Shown here: positions 17,596 through 26,056 of the stretch, one piece after another | How the letters are laid out: the number at the start of each line of letters is the position of its first letter | Position numbering within the stretch: the first letter of the stretch is position 1 | Assembly: GCA_014323545.1 (NCBI GenBank) | Contig: CP058647.1 | Span: 62,001 to 126,000, forward strand | Direction: 5' to 3' | DNA: 64,000 nt | From: Hyphobacterium sp. CCMP332 | GTDB lineage: Bacteria > Bacteroidota > Bacteroidia > Cytophagales > CCMP332 | Made by a program: the position numbers and the translations under genes | The notes under the pieces: model-generated | The model's input: only the letters and a program-made list of their open reading frames with translations | Told to the model about the DNA's origin: nothing | Databases searched by the model: none

Positions 17596-19611
17596 CTATT
17601 CTAAAATAATTCGTCTTATAGAATTTTTGTCACCTACTCGAATATCGATGAAGTAAATTCCTTTGGATAAGTTTTGCATATCAATGCTCTTCTTAACCAA
17701 TCCCGAAGATTGACTTAGTTCTTCTTCGTAAACTTTTCTTCCGAATACATCGGTGATTAATAAAACAGCCGCACTGGAATATTGATTTTCAAATTCAATG
17801 CTGACAATGCCATTGGATGGATTTGGATATAATTTTAATCCTGCAATTACATTTTGTTTAATTCCTGAAAGAATTGAAACAGTATCGCAAAATGTATCTG
17901 ATCCTGCTGAATTAGACACGGTCAGGCAAGCATTATAATTACCAGCACTGGCATAAGTATGCGTTGGGTTTTGCATCATTGATGTATTACCATCGCCAAA
18001 GTCCCAGGCAAAAGTATCGATTGTTCCCGTAGAAGCATCTGTAAAATCGACCGTATTTCCACTGCTATTAACGTAGGTAAATCCGGCAGTTGGAGCACTA
18101 ACGGAAGTTGATATAATTGAAACGTCATCAAAAGCAAATCCGTTGGCAACAACACTTCCATCTGATACAAATCTGAATCTGAGTCTTACATTTGGCAGAC
18201 CACCAAGACCGCTTAACGCTTGTGTAGCATTTACATATCCTCCAGAACCCGGATCTCCGGACCATCCTTCAGGAACAACCAAAGTTGCAGCATTATTATT
18301 ATACCAGTTTACTCCTGATCCAAGTGATCCAACTACATTCCAGGTTTGTCCGTCATCGATAGAAGATTCCAATAAGGCTGCGTCCCAGTCAGTTTCAATA
18401 TTCCACCAGATCTGTGCCTGTATTTCCGGACTGGTATTAGAACTTAAATCAAAACATGGAGAATTTACCCATGAATCCTGTGATACAGCATAGTCGCCTG
18501 CTGCATTGGTCACCCAGGCATTTGCACCTGAAGAGGCCGAATTTATTACTGAACCCGAAGGTGTAGCTAGCTCCCAGTCATTTGGACCACTGATAGCATC
18601 AGATGACCAACCCTGACTTGCACCATCAAAATCTTCCAAATAAGGAAATGAACTAACCACATCCAATTTAGCTACTTTAACATTGCTCAAAGTATCATTA
18701 AGAGGAATAGCATCATTTGGTTGTGTTAGATAGGCTGTGAAGAAATATTCACCGCTATTTGTCAATGTTTCATTTCGACTGATTAAGAGTGTATCACCCG
18801 GATTCAAAGTACTTACAGCAAAGGTATCATCACTTAACGACGTAGATGGACCTGTAATATCATAGTGATAAAAAATTGTGTCGACTGAAGAAGCACCTGC
18901 ATTTATAACCTGAAAATCAAAATTCGCTCCTGTACCTCCACATGGCGAACCTGAAGTGCCCGGATTTGAAACTCCTAAATCAATGGCAGCAGTTTGATAA
19001 GCCAAACGAAGCTGAACACGCCATTGAGCTGTTGACCCAAGTGCATCAGAATGAGCTGTAGAATTTTGGTTTCTCACCATACCCGGATTAAATGCTGTAT
19101 TGGCAGAATAAGTTGGCTCAGCACCTGCTAAAGTTCCTGAGGTGGTCCATTGATAAGCCAAATAAATTCCGTCACCGGTGTATTCAACAGCATTTTGAAA
19201 CACAATATCATAGAATCCAGCTACGGATGGAACTGTCATTGGACCATCATATACGGTATCCATATTTGCAATTGCCGCAGACCAACTTGATCCTTTTTGA
19301 TAGTCAAGATCACTGGTATTTGAAATTAGAATAATCATATTTCCACTTACGGCCGTTGTTTGTGGTGTTAAAATATTGAAGCTCATGGCCCTCAAGGAAT
19401 CTCCACTAGGTAAAAGTCCGGAAATTTCAGAACCCGGGTAAATTCCTACATAGCGTTGAAAACCACAAGATGCGCATGGGCCCCGAAAGTTTGCAGATGA
19501 ACTTCCGCCCGGTGTCGGTACGTAGGTCAATTGAGCAAATGATACAGAGCTAAAAAGCATTCCGATCATTAAAATTGAAAGATATTTGAAATAAGTATAG
19601 TTTGTTTTCAT
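17596..19611 (-). CDS. Secreted T9SS cargo with PKD domain
   Basis: 671 aa from the ATG at 19611. Frame-open sequence extends 33 codons further, but those residues are basic and would hide the signal peptide MKTNYTYFKYLSILMIGMLF. The mature protein is Gly/Ser/Thr/Asp-rich and beta-structured. It includes a jelly-roll-like segment around FPYLEDFDGASQGWSSD, a PKD domain (GFTYVNSSGNTVDFTDAS, then WDFGDGNTSMMQNPTHTY) and the type A T9SS sorting domain (LKLYPNPSNGIVSIEFEN to the end). It would be exported by Sec, then moved across the outer membrane by T9SS and anchored or released. No catalytic residues are recognised; adhesion or matrix binding is a guess. It is monocistronic with its own terminator. 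Confidence 0.88.
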   Translation of the reverse strand: MKTNYTYFKYLSILMIGMLFSSVSFAQLTYVPTPGGSSSANFRGPCASCGFQRYVGIYPGSEISGLLPSGDSLRAMSFNILTPQTTAVSGNMIILISNTSDLDYQKGSSWSAAIANMDTVYDGPMTVPSVAGFYDIVFQNAVEYTGDGIYLAYQWTTSGTLAGAEPTYSANTAFNPGMVRNQNSTAHSDALGSTAQWRVQLRLAYQTAAIDLGVSNPGTSGSPCGGTGANFDFQVINAGASSVDTIFYHYDITGPSTSLSDDTFAVSTLNPGDTLLISRNETLTNSGEYFFTAYLTQPNDAIPLNDTLSNVKVAKLDVVSSFPYLEDFDGASQGWSSDAISGPNDWELATPSGSVINSASSGANAWVTNAAGDYAVSQDSWVNSPCFDLSSNTSPEIQAQIWWNIETDWDAALLESSIDDGQTWNVVGSLGSGVNWYNNNAATLVVPEGWSGDPGSGGYVNATQALSGLGGLPNVRLRFRFVSDGSVVANGFAFDDVSIISTSVSAPTAGFTYVNSSGNTVDFTDASTGTIDTFAWDFGDGNTSMMQNPTHTYASAGNYNACLTVSNSAGSDTFCDTVSILSGIKQNVIAGLKLYPNPSNGIVSIEFENQYSSAAVLLITDVFGRKVYEEELSQSSGLVKKSIDMQNLSKGIYFIDIRVGDKNSIRRIILE

Positions 19612-19899
19612 TTCTAATAGTTTAATTTTATGTATCTGAAAGTTAGAGAGAAAGAATGAGTAAATTCTAATTCTGTAAAAAGATTTTATAAAAATAATTT
19701 TAGCGCTCATATAAGTAATTAATTGGTTTTCTGGAAGGATAAATTAAATGATAACATATTAATTTGAATTGAAGATAGAATATTTGTAAATAAGCGTTTA
19801 TACTTTGTTGTTAATTCCAGATAATAGAAATGACCGATTAGATATATAAAATTTCCATAATGCCGCTGTAAAAAAATGCAACCAAAAACTTAATGCGAA

Positions 19900-20358
19900 A
19901 TGAACCCGGAACAATTATTCAAAAAGCTGAATTACAAGGATCAGTCTAAAGCGATAATTTTATTTGCTCCGGAGAATATTAAATCCTTTCTCACTAAATC
20001 AGATTTCGGAAATTTAATTAAGCCAAAATTCAATGCAGATTCGGAATGGTCATTCCTACTGTGTTTTGCCCAAAATCGCAAAGAATTGGAAAATCATATT
20101 GAAACCATTCTTCCAAGCATAAATGGTGATGTTGTTTTGTGGTTTGCTTACCCAAAAAAATCTTCAAAGAATTACTATTCAGATATCAACAGGGATAATG
20201 GCTGGGAGGCCCTAGGTAAGTATAATTTTGAACCAGTAAGACAAGTATCCATTGATGATGACTGGTCTGCTTTGCGATTCAGACATATCAGTTATATCAA
20301 GCAATTGAAACGAAATCCAAAGATGCTTTTATCAGTAAAGAACCAAAAAGCAAATTAA
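19900..20358 (+). CDS. Hypothetical cytoplasmic protein, possibly DUF3052-like
   Basis: 152 aa, no signal peptide or membrane segment. It opens MNPEQLFKKLNYKDQSKAI and has a central VVLWFAYPKKSSK followed by INRDNGWEALGKYNFEPVRQ and VSIDDDWSALRFR. The WFAYPK...GWEALG...DDWSALRFR arrangement is what I remember from a widespread uncharacterised family (DUF3052-like), but I cannot confirm the name. It stands alone, convergent with the EF-hand gene across a shared terminator. A TA-N3-TTTG sequence about 90 nt upstream is a poor promoter candidate. Confidence 0.7.
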   Translation: MNPEQLFKKLNYKDQSKAIILFAPENIKSFLTKSDFGNLIKPKFNADSEWSFLLCFAQNRKELENHIETILPSINGDVVLWFAYPKKSSKNYYSDINRDNGWEALGKYNFEPVRQVSIDDDWSALRFRHISYIKQLKRNPKMLLSVKNQKAN

Positions 20359-20380
20359 GGTTTGGATTTAAGCTCCAAAA

Positions 20381-20410
20381 AAAAAGATCGCATTTCCTGC
20401 GATCTTATTT
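20381..20410. terminator. Bidirectional terminator between 19900-20358 and the EF-hand gene
   Basis: A 9-bp stem, AAGATCGCA/TGCGATCTT (20384-20392 with 20398-20406), has an A run on one flank and a T-rich stretch on the other, so it can stop transcription from both convergent genes. The minus-strand T run is the stronger. Confidence 0.8.
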
Positions 20411-20426
20411 TCATTTTGACAATTAA

Positions 20427-20972
20427 TTATACATCAAGGTAGTACCAATCGAAGCGACTGTATTCAGAAGTGCTCAATGTACCGCTGTTATTTAAATCCC
20501 AATTGTTAAAGACGTATTCTGCCAATTCGTATTCACTGATATAATTGTCTTCATCATTGTCTATATCTGAGAAGTACTTTGTGTCATATACAACACTGTA
20601 ATATTCATTGTAATCTATTTTTCCATCTGCATTGGCATCTACAACATATGTTTCAGAATCAAATACATAATCTTGATAAAAGTAATTATAGCCTATGATC
20701 CATTCTTCATCTGATAAGTAATTATCATTATCTGAATCCAAACCAGCATACGATTCTTTAAAAAAATCTTCTTTTAACATTCCTGTAGAATTGTCCGAAC
20801 CCCATACATGATAAAATTTATCAACAAAGGTTTCAACGAATTCATGTTTTTCTATCAGGCCATCGGCATCTTTATCCCAGGTGCTAAATGTAGTATTCTC
20901 TTTCTCTTGAGCCATCAGAAATGTAAACGTCAATATAGAAATGAGTGTTATTGTTATTCTTTTGAGTTTCAT
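20427..20972 (-). CDS. Exported EF-hand calcium-binding protein
   Basis: 181 aa. A signal peptide (MKLKRITITLISILTFTFLMAQ) is followed by five EF-hand loops: DKDADGLIEKHE (33-44), DSDNDNYLSDEE (79-90), DANADGKIDYNE (112-123), DNDEDNYISEYE (138-149) and DLNNSGTLSTSE (159-170). All five have acidic residues at positions 1, 3, 5 or nearby and Glu at 12. The protein is short, acidic and rich in Tyr/Trp, with no other domain, so it is probably a periplasmic Ca2+ buffer or sensor. It has its own terminator and a 229-nt upstream gap. An odd number of EF-hands is unusual, since they normally pair; the fourth loop is the least regular in spacing. Confidence 0.88.
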   Translation of the reverse strand: MKLKRITITLISILTFTFLMAQEKENTTFSTWDKDADGLIEKHEFVETFVDKFYHVWGSDNSTGMLKEDFFKESYAGLDSDNDNYLSDEEWIIGYNYFYQDYVFDSETYVVDANADGKIDYNEYYSVVYDTKYFSDIDNDEDNYISEYELAEYVFNNWDLNNSGTLSTSEYSRFDWYYLDV

Positions 20973-21164
20973 TGTATATCCTTTCTGTAAGTATTAGTTA
21001 AAAATTAGTTTACGAATAATTCTTCAAGATGCATTCCAATCCAATATTTTGATTATTTGCCTAAAAGAAAAAAAACTGTGGAGATAATTACACAGGTGTG
21101 TGCATGGAGGTTTACAAATAATTTATAATTAAACTGAATTAAACTCCTTTAATAACATTTAATC

Positions 21165-21187
21165 GAAATGTATTTTATTTACATTTC
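21165..21187. promoter_or_regulatory. Inverted repeat directly upstream of ppk2
   Basis: GAAATGTA (21165-21172) and TACATTTC (21180-21187) are exact reverse complements with a 7-nt AT spacer, ending 14 nt before the ppk2 start. This could be an operator or an RNA hairpin in the leader. No T run follows it, so it is not a terminator. Confidence 0.4.
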
Positions 21188-21201
21188 AATGTATTTAATA
21201 T

Positions 21202-22047
21202 ATGGCCAGGTTAAATAAATCCGATTTTCAAAGTTTAAATTCCCGGGGAGAGCTGATTCAAATTGCAGAGCAAAAAGGAATAAATCTTGATAAAATTTAC
21301 GAAAATGAGGCCTATGAAAAATCTTTGCTTTCCTTACAGGTTGAACTTGTAAATCTTCAGCATTGGATTGAAAAAACAAATGCCAGGGTAGCAATTTTAT
21401 TTGAAGGAAGAGACACTGCCGGAAAAGGAGGTGCAATAAAGAGATTTACCCAACATCTCAATCCCAGATCTATGCGTGTTGTAGCATTAAATAAACCCAC
21501 CGAAATTGAACGAGGGCAATGGTATTTCAGAAGATATATTAAAGAAATGCCCAATCCGGGCGAAATCGTTTTTTTTGACAGAAGCTGGTACAACAGAGCT
21601 GTAGTGGAACCAATAATGGAATTCTGTAAAAAAGAGGAATACCAAAGGTTTATGGATCATGTGAATGAGTTTGAGCACATGCTTTACGAAGACGGAGTAG
21701 TATTGATTAAGTTTTGGCTGGATATAAGTAAATCGGAGCAAATGAAGCGAATAAAATCAAGACAGAAAAATCCACTAAAACAGTGGAAAGTAAGTCCTGT
21801 TGATTTAAAAGCGCATAAGTTGTGGAATAAATTCACCTTTTACAAAGAGCAGATGTTTTCCAGAACACATTCTTCATTTAGTCCCTGGATAATTATTAAT
21901 TCTGATGAAAAAAAAGTGGCCAGATTGGAGTGTATTCGCTATGTGCTTTCCAAATTTGATTATGAATTAAAAAGTAAAGACGATTCCAACCTGCTGATAG
22001 ACCCCAATGTACTTTATCGATATTATCGAAGAATAGAAAAAAGATGA
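21202..22047 (+). CDS. ppk2: Polyphosphate kinase 2 family protein (first of tandem pair)
   Basis: 281 aa, single-domain class I-like PPK2. It transfers phosphate between polyphosphate and nucleoside di- or monophosphates. Walker A GRDTAGKGG (69-77), Walker B EIVFFDRSWYNR (121-132), lid region NPRSMRVVALNKPT and WKVSPVDLKAH are all present, so it should be active. Cytoplasmic, no signal. The neighbouring downstream gene is a second PPK2 whose ATG overlaps this stop (ATGA). A palindrome lies 14 nt upstream of the start. This paralogue has the usual GKGGAIKRFT form after Walker A, unlike the second copy. NDP or NMP preference cannot be settled by eye. Confidence 0.94.
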   Translation: MARLNKSDFQSLNSRGELIQIAEQKGINLDKIYENEAYEKSLLSLQVELVNLQHWIEKTNARVAILFEGRDTAGKGGAIKRFTQHLNPRSMRVVALNKPTEIERGQWYFRRYIKEMPNPGEIVFFDRSWYNRAVVEPIMEFCKKEEYQRFMDHVNEFEHMLYEDGVVLIKFWLDISKSEQMKRIKSRQKNPLKQWKVSPVDLKAHKLWNKFTFYKEQMFSRTHSSFSPWIIINSDEKKVARLECIRYVLSKFDYELKSKDDSNLLIDPNVLYRYYRRIEKR

Positions 22048-22838
22048 ACCAAAAGAAACATAAAGTAAGACTCGATAAGAACGATTTAAAACTTCTCAAT
22101 TCCGGACAGGGACTTAAATCATTATTTTCAAATGAAGAAATTGATCTTGAGTCAAGCCTTCAAATACTTAAAGAACTAAAACAGATTGAATCGCTAAGAA
22201 TTGAACTTGTAAAAGTTCAGGATTGGATCAGAAAAAACAATAAGAAAGTTATAGTCATTTTCGAAGGACGCGATGCCGCTGGCAAAGGCAGTGTAATCAA
22301 TGGGCTTACAGCATTTATTAACCCCAGACATTATAAAACTGTTGCTCTGCCCAAACCCAGTAAAGACCAACAGGGCGAATGGTATTTTAAACGCTATGTA
22401 GAGCAAATACCCAGGCCTGGAGAAATAGTTTTTTTTGACAGAAGCTGGTACAATCGTGCAGTGGTTGAACCTGTTCATGGCTTTTGCAGCCAGGAAGAAT
22501 ACGATATATTTATGGGCCAGGTCAATGAATTTGAAAGAATGCTATTTGAATCCGAAAATATTATATTCAAAGTATTTTTGAAAATCAGCAAGGAAGAGCA
22601 AGCCAGACGGTTAATGGAAATTAATTCTAATCCTTTAAAAAAATGGCGCATGACTCCGGTAGATTCAAAAGCACAGGATTTATGGAATGAATATTCCAAA
22701 TATGAAAATGCGATGTTCGAAAGAACGGATACAAAAATAGCCCCCTGGACTATACTAGATGGTGAAAACAGAAACCAGGCACTAATTGCTTCACTTGAGC
22801 ACATAGTCAATAAAATTCCGTATAAGAATGAGCCCTGA
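22044..22838 (+). CDS. Polyphosphate kinase 2 family protein (second of tandem pair)
   Basis: 264 aa, homologous throughout to the gene before it and translationally coupled by ATGA. Walker A reads GRDAAGKGS and continues VINGLTAFINPRHYKTV, where the first copy has GAIKRFTQHLNPRSMRVV; Walker B EIVFFDRSWYNRAVVEP is identical. The core is therefore intact, but residues next to the P-loop differ, so the two copies may differ in nucleotide or direction, or form a hetero-oligomer. The N-terminal helix region (first 55 residues) is quite different. The moderate similarity points to an old duplication rather than a recent one. The 3' end overlaps the ATG of a dead lipoprotein gene. Confidence 0.92.
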   Translation: MNQKKHKVRLDKNDLKLLNSGQGLKSLFSNEEIDLESSLQILKELKQIESLRIELVKVQDWIRKNNKKVIVIFEGRDAAGKGSVINGLTAFINPRHYKTVALPKPSKDQQGEWYFKRYVEQIPRPGEIVFFDRSWYNRAVVEPVHGFCSQEEYDIFMGQVNEFERMLFESENIIFKVFLKISKEEQARRLMEINSNPLKKWRMTPVDSKAQDLWNEYSKYENAMFERTDTKIAPWTILDGENRNQALIASLEHIVNKIPYKNEP

Positions 22839-23223
22839 TAGTCAATTTTTAATTTATGCAGTTTTGCTTGTATTTGTCACCGAGTGCAATGCACATGATT
22901 AATCGGAAAGCAGGGAGTCCGACCGCCAGAAACTTGAACAACAATTCAATGAATTAGTAACATTGGCACAGAGCGCTCAATGTTTAGACTCATAGGATTG
23001 GTCTTATGTTGCTTACGGGGCAAAAGCGCGGGGTGGCCCACAAGGGTTTCTGGCTTTTAATTTAAAAACTGATACTTTATTGCTGTTTGCACAATTAAAC
23101 AGCCATGAATCCACAGAGCGTACTTATAACCAACATTTGAATATAATTCCGGATTGTAGCAAACCACAAATTCCAAAAGGTGTGACTTGTGCCAGGAACG
23201 AAGCAATTTTAGTCTATGAATAA
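22828..23223 (+). pseudogene. Nonsense-disabled lipoprotein gene
   Basis: A single frame runs from the ATG at 22828 (inside the end of the second PPK2 gene) to TAA at 23221-23223: 132 codons with two internal stops, TAA at 22900-22902 and TAG at 22993-22995, and no frameshift. Reading through, the N terminus is a signal-like MSPDSQFLIYAVLLVFVTEC, then a helical stretch, then DWSYVAYGAKARGGPQGF and a C-terminal PKGVTCARNEAILVYE. That second half matches a family of small Bacteroidota lipoproteins I remember with WxYVAYGAKACGGPxGY and paired cysteines; here the first of those cysteines is Arg. The remaining cysteines, including one in PDCSKP, are kept. Decay looks recent because the frame is intact. 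Confidence 0.75.
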
Positions 23224-23324
23224 AAATTCAAATTTTAAATCCTTTTTTGCAGCATAAATTATTTATAAAATTGCGTGCTATTTACTGAGCCTTTTTTCAA
23301 AGGAACTAATCTAACATTCAAAAC

Positions 23325-24296
23325 ATGAAAAAATTACTATTTATTTTCATATTCTTTTCGATCAGCTATGCAGGGCTTGCTCAAGATTATATTGTTACTG
23401 TCAAAGGCGATACTTTTGAATGCAAAATTACTAAGATTACAGAACGCTTTATTCATTTTGATTATGCGGTCCGCGATGAAATTCGTTCAACTGTAATTCT
23501 TCTTGATCAGGTTCAATCCTATAATCGCGGTATCAAAAAATCAAATACTATTGTTAATCAGTCTGGTACTAAATCAGATGCAAACCCAACTCAGGATCAA
23601 AGTGTTAGCCCATACAATACCTATAATGATCAATACAATGCAAATAAAGACAAATATGATAAAAGTACTGGTGAAGAATCGAAAGCGGGACTATTAAGAC
23701 TAAGCATTATGGGGGCATATAGCTACCTCACAGCCAAAGGCGCCTCGGGATTGAGTGCAGACCTCAAAGCATACGAGGATGAATTGCGAAGTGGGTATCA
23801 ATTTGGAGCAAGTTTTCACTATTTTCCTTACAAAAGCCAGACTGGTTATGGACTTAGAGTGAGCAGAACAGGTACTTCGAATTCCGGAACATTCAGTTTT
23901 TTTGATCCTGATCTACAGGAATCTTTTACGATCAATGTTGAAGACAATATAAGTATGGTTTATTTCGGCCCTCATTTCTGCGGTAGGTATCCCACCGGTC
24001 TGGATCAGAGCGCATTAATCCTTGGTACCTCAATTGGTTACTTTTCTTACGTGAATAATGCCTTTGCCGGACAGTCCGTTAATTTCAGAGGTGAAGGTTT
24101 AGGATTAATGTTAGATCTGGGATTTGATATTCAGGTAGCTGAAGGTGTTTTACTTCATTTATTCGGATCTTATATTATAAATTCACTGAGTAAAATAACG
24201 GTTAATGGCAGTACTGTGACATTTCCGGATGATACAAGACAAGATAATTCACATGTAAATTTTGGTGGCGGTCTGACATTTTTAATTCCCGGATAA
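23325..24296 (+). CDS. Exported protein with C-terminal beta-barrel-like domain, unknown function
   Basis: 323 aa. Signal peptide MKKLLFIFIFFSISYAGLAQ. Residues about 21-70 form a small beta domain (YIVTVKGDTFECKITKITE), often seen in Bacteroidota as a hypothetical N-terminal module. A Gln/Asn/Tyr-rich linker follows (about 80-118, with SPYNTYNDQYNANKDKY), then a roughly 200-residue region of amphipathic strands with Gly/aromatic endings (SIMGAYSYLTAKGASG, GYQFGASFHYFPYK, MVYFGPHFCGRYPTG), typical of an eight-stranded outer-membrane barrel. The last residues, VNFGGGLTFLIPG, look like a closing strand. No homologue with a known role is recalled. It has no close neighbour on either side. Confidence 0.75.
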   Translation: MKKLLFIFIFFSISYAGLAQDYIVTVKGDTFECKITKITERFIHFDYAVRDEIRSTVILLDQVQSYNRGIKKSNTIVNQSGTKSDANPTQDQSVSPYNTYNDQYNANKDKYDKSTGEESKAGLLRLSIMGAYSYLTAKGASGLSADLKAYEDELRSGYQFGASFHYFPYKSQTGYGLRVSRTGTSNSGTFSFFDPDLQESFTINVEDNISMVYFGPHFCGRYPTGLDQSALILGTSIGYFSYVNNAFAGQSVNFRGEGLGLMLDLGFDIQVAEGVLLHLFGSYIINSLSKITVNGSTVTFPDDTRQDNSHVNFGGGLTFLIPG

Positions 24297-24374
24297 AAGA
24301 AAAAATCTAAACAATAGAAAATTTAGGTCTGAATTTATTTCCATGAATATTAAACATTTTTATTAGTTTTCAAT

Positions 24375-24845
24375 GTGGATAATCTAATTCGCGATTTCTA
24401 TAATAATTTTAAAAACCTCAATGCCGAGGGAATGATTAAACATTATCATCCTGATGTGGAATTTGAGGATCCGGCATTTGGCTTACTAAAAGGTGAGCAA
24501 GTCTGCAATATGTGGCGAATGCTTTGTGAATCTCAACAAGACAAAAATTTTATTCTGGATTATTTTGATGTTCATGCCAATACTGAAAAAGGAAGTGCTA
24601 AATGGGAAGCAGAATATACATTTAGTAAAACTAACAGACGAGTCAAAAACGTAATAAAAGCCAATTTTGAGTTTAAAGATGGTAAAATATACAGACACTA
24701 TGACGATTTCAATCTTTACAATTGGGCAATACAGGCATTGGGTTTTAAAGGTCTTTTATTTGGATGGACACTATTTTTTAAAAGATCTCTTCAAAAAAGC
24801 ACCGCCAAAATGCTCAGGAAGTTTACCAATGAAAATGGAAGTTAA
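24375..24845 (+). CDS. NTF2-like / SnoaL-like family protein
   Basis: 156 aa with a GTG start; the ATG two bases upstream is out of frame. The N terminus (DNLIRDFYNNFKNLNAEGMIKHYHPD) and VEFEDPAFG are the standard opening of the NTF2-like cone fold. The pattern continues with AKWEAEYTFSKT and NVIKANFEFKDGKIYRHYDDF, in which Asp/His/Tyr residues line the pocket. The C-terminal 40 residues (LYNWAIQALGFKGLLFGWTLFFKRSLQKS) are amphipathic and could lie on a membrane. Families with this fold include isomerases and hydrolases, so a specific activity cannot be given. The stop is 3 nt from the stop of the convergent thioesterase gene. Confidence 0.8.
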   Translation: MDNLIRDFYNNFKNLNAEGMIKHYHPDVEFEDPAFGLLKGEQVCNMWRMLCESQQDKNFILDYFDVHANTEKGSAKWEAEYTFSKTNRRVKNVIKANFEFKDGKIYRHYDDFNLYNWAIQALGFKGLLFGWTLFFKRSLQKSTAKMLRKFTNENGS

Positions 24846-24848
24846 TCT

Positions 24849-25244
24849 TTAGGGATCCTTCATGTAGGACTTTAATTCATCATCAATTGGGATCGCTTTC
24901 CCGCTTTTCATGTCCAGTATTACAAATACAACTGTAGCATCAATTACCAGAGTTTGAGTACCATCAAGAAAAATCTTTTGTTTGAAAGTAATGCTCTTTT
25001 CACCAATTCGTTCTACGTCGGTATGAATTTCAAGCACATCATGAAGACGTGCCGGATATCTGTAATTAATGTTGTTGTTAACCACTACAAGGCCCAGGCC
25101 CCTGCTATGAATTTGATCCCGGTCAACGCGTTTTTCATAAAAAGACCACCTTCCCTCCTCAAGAAATTCAAGATATCTCGCATTATTGACATGCCCGTAC
25201 AAATCTAGGTGGTATCCCCTAACCTTTGCTTTTGTTACATCCAT
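24849..25244 (-). CDS. Acyl-CoA thioesterase, 4-hydroxybenzoyl-CoA thioesterase type
   Basis: 131 aa hot-dog fold protein. It has the YbgC/FcbJ signature DLYGHVNNARYLEFLEEGRW, with the catalytic Asp near residue 14. Conserved strand segments LVVVNNNINYRYPARLHD and VIDATVVFVILD follow. The family hydrolyses short-chain or aromatic acyl-CoA and is often tied to envelope or lipid housekeeping. Cytoplasmic. Convergent with the NTF2-like gene, 3 nt apart, so neither has room for its own intergenic terminator. Substrate not determined. Confidence 0.88.
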   Translation of the reverse strand: MDVTKAKVRGYHLDLYGHVNNARYLEFLEEGRWSFYEKRVDRDQIHSRGLGLVVVNNNINYRYPARLHDVLEIHTDVERIGEKSITFKQKIFLDGTQTLVIDATVVFVILDMKSGKAIPIDDELKSYMKDP

Positions 25245-25337
25245 TCTAATTTATTTCTTTAATGATAAAATTTTCAACTATAATTTAAGTACAAACTATT
25301 GAGATTTTGACCTGAAAAATTTCTAAAATTGCAAGCT

Positions 25338-25970
25338 ATGAATAGCACCGAAATTATCAAATTTATCATTGCATTGATTGTCATAACAAATGCATTTAGT
25401 GCCATTCCAATATTTTTAAGTCTGACATCTACAAATACTACTTTTGAAAGAAAGCGCATTGCTTTAAAAACCGGTTTATCGGTAGCAATTATATTTACTG
25501 TGGTCATATTAATCGGAAGTTTTGTTCTTTCAGTTTTCGGAATTTCTGTAAGTGCGTTTAGAGTGGCTGGTGGAGTTATCATTTTTCTTCTTGGCATTTC
25601 AATGATCAATTCCAGACAAAGCGGAATAAAACATACCAAGCAAGAGCAAAAACACGCTGAGGAAAAAGACGATGTAGCCATTGTTCCTTTGGCCCTGCCT
25701 ATTATTGCCGGACCGGGTACAATTAGCACATTGATTATTTATTCAAATCAATATTCCAGATTCCTTGATAAATTTCTCATGGTTGGTATTTCACTGCTGG
25801 TGGCTTTGTTTATTACAGTTCTCCTATTATTTGCTTCCAGAATTGGGAAATATTTAGGGGTTTCGGGGATTAAAATCGCAACAAGAGTAATGGGCATGCT
25901 TCTGGCAGCTCTTGCCATAGAAATGATGGCCAATGGTGTACTTGAATTACTGCCCGGTTTATCCAACTAA
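25338..25970 (+). CDS. MarC-family integral membrane protein
   Basis: 210 aa from the ATG at 25338 (a TTG three codons earlier is in frame but unlikely). Six hydrophobic segments in two inverted triplets fit the MarC topology. Conserved motifs are ITNAFSAIPIFL in TM1 and PLALPIIAGPGTISTLI at the start of the second half. A charged cytoplasmic loop (KHTKQEQKHAEEKDD) splits the halves. MarC proteins were once linked to multidrug resistance, but that link was withdrawn; their substrate is unknown. A TTG-N22-TAAAATTG upstream (one mismatch to TAnnTTTG) is a possible promoter. Confidence 0.9.
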   Translation: MNSTEIIKFIIALIVITNAFSAIPIFLSLTSTNTTFERKRIALKTGLSVAIIFTVVILIGSFVLSVFGISVSAFRVAGGVIIFLLGISMINSRQSGIKHTKQEQKHAEEKDDVAIVPLALPIIAGPGTISTLIIYSNQYSRFLDKFLMVGISLLVALFITVLLLFASRIGKYLGVSGIKIATRVMGMLLAALAIEMMANGVLELLPGLSN

Positions 25971-26056
25971 ACTTTTCAGGGTTTTTTCTGAACAGGAATT
26001 AATTCTAAAAAATTTCCATAAAAGGAATTTAATAGTATTTTTAAGGAAAAAGTCTT

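Noticed and set aside
19612-19710. N-terminal extension of the T9SS PKD protein to 19710
   Set aside because: The added 33 residues are basic and aromatic and precede a clear signal peptide that begins at the ATG at 19611.
22044-22838. Recent duplication of ppk2
   Set aside because: The two copies differ through the N terminus and around the P-loop; only the core motifs are alike, so the duplication is old.
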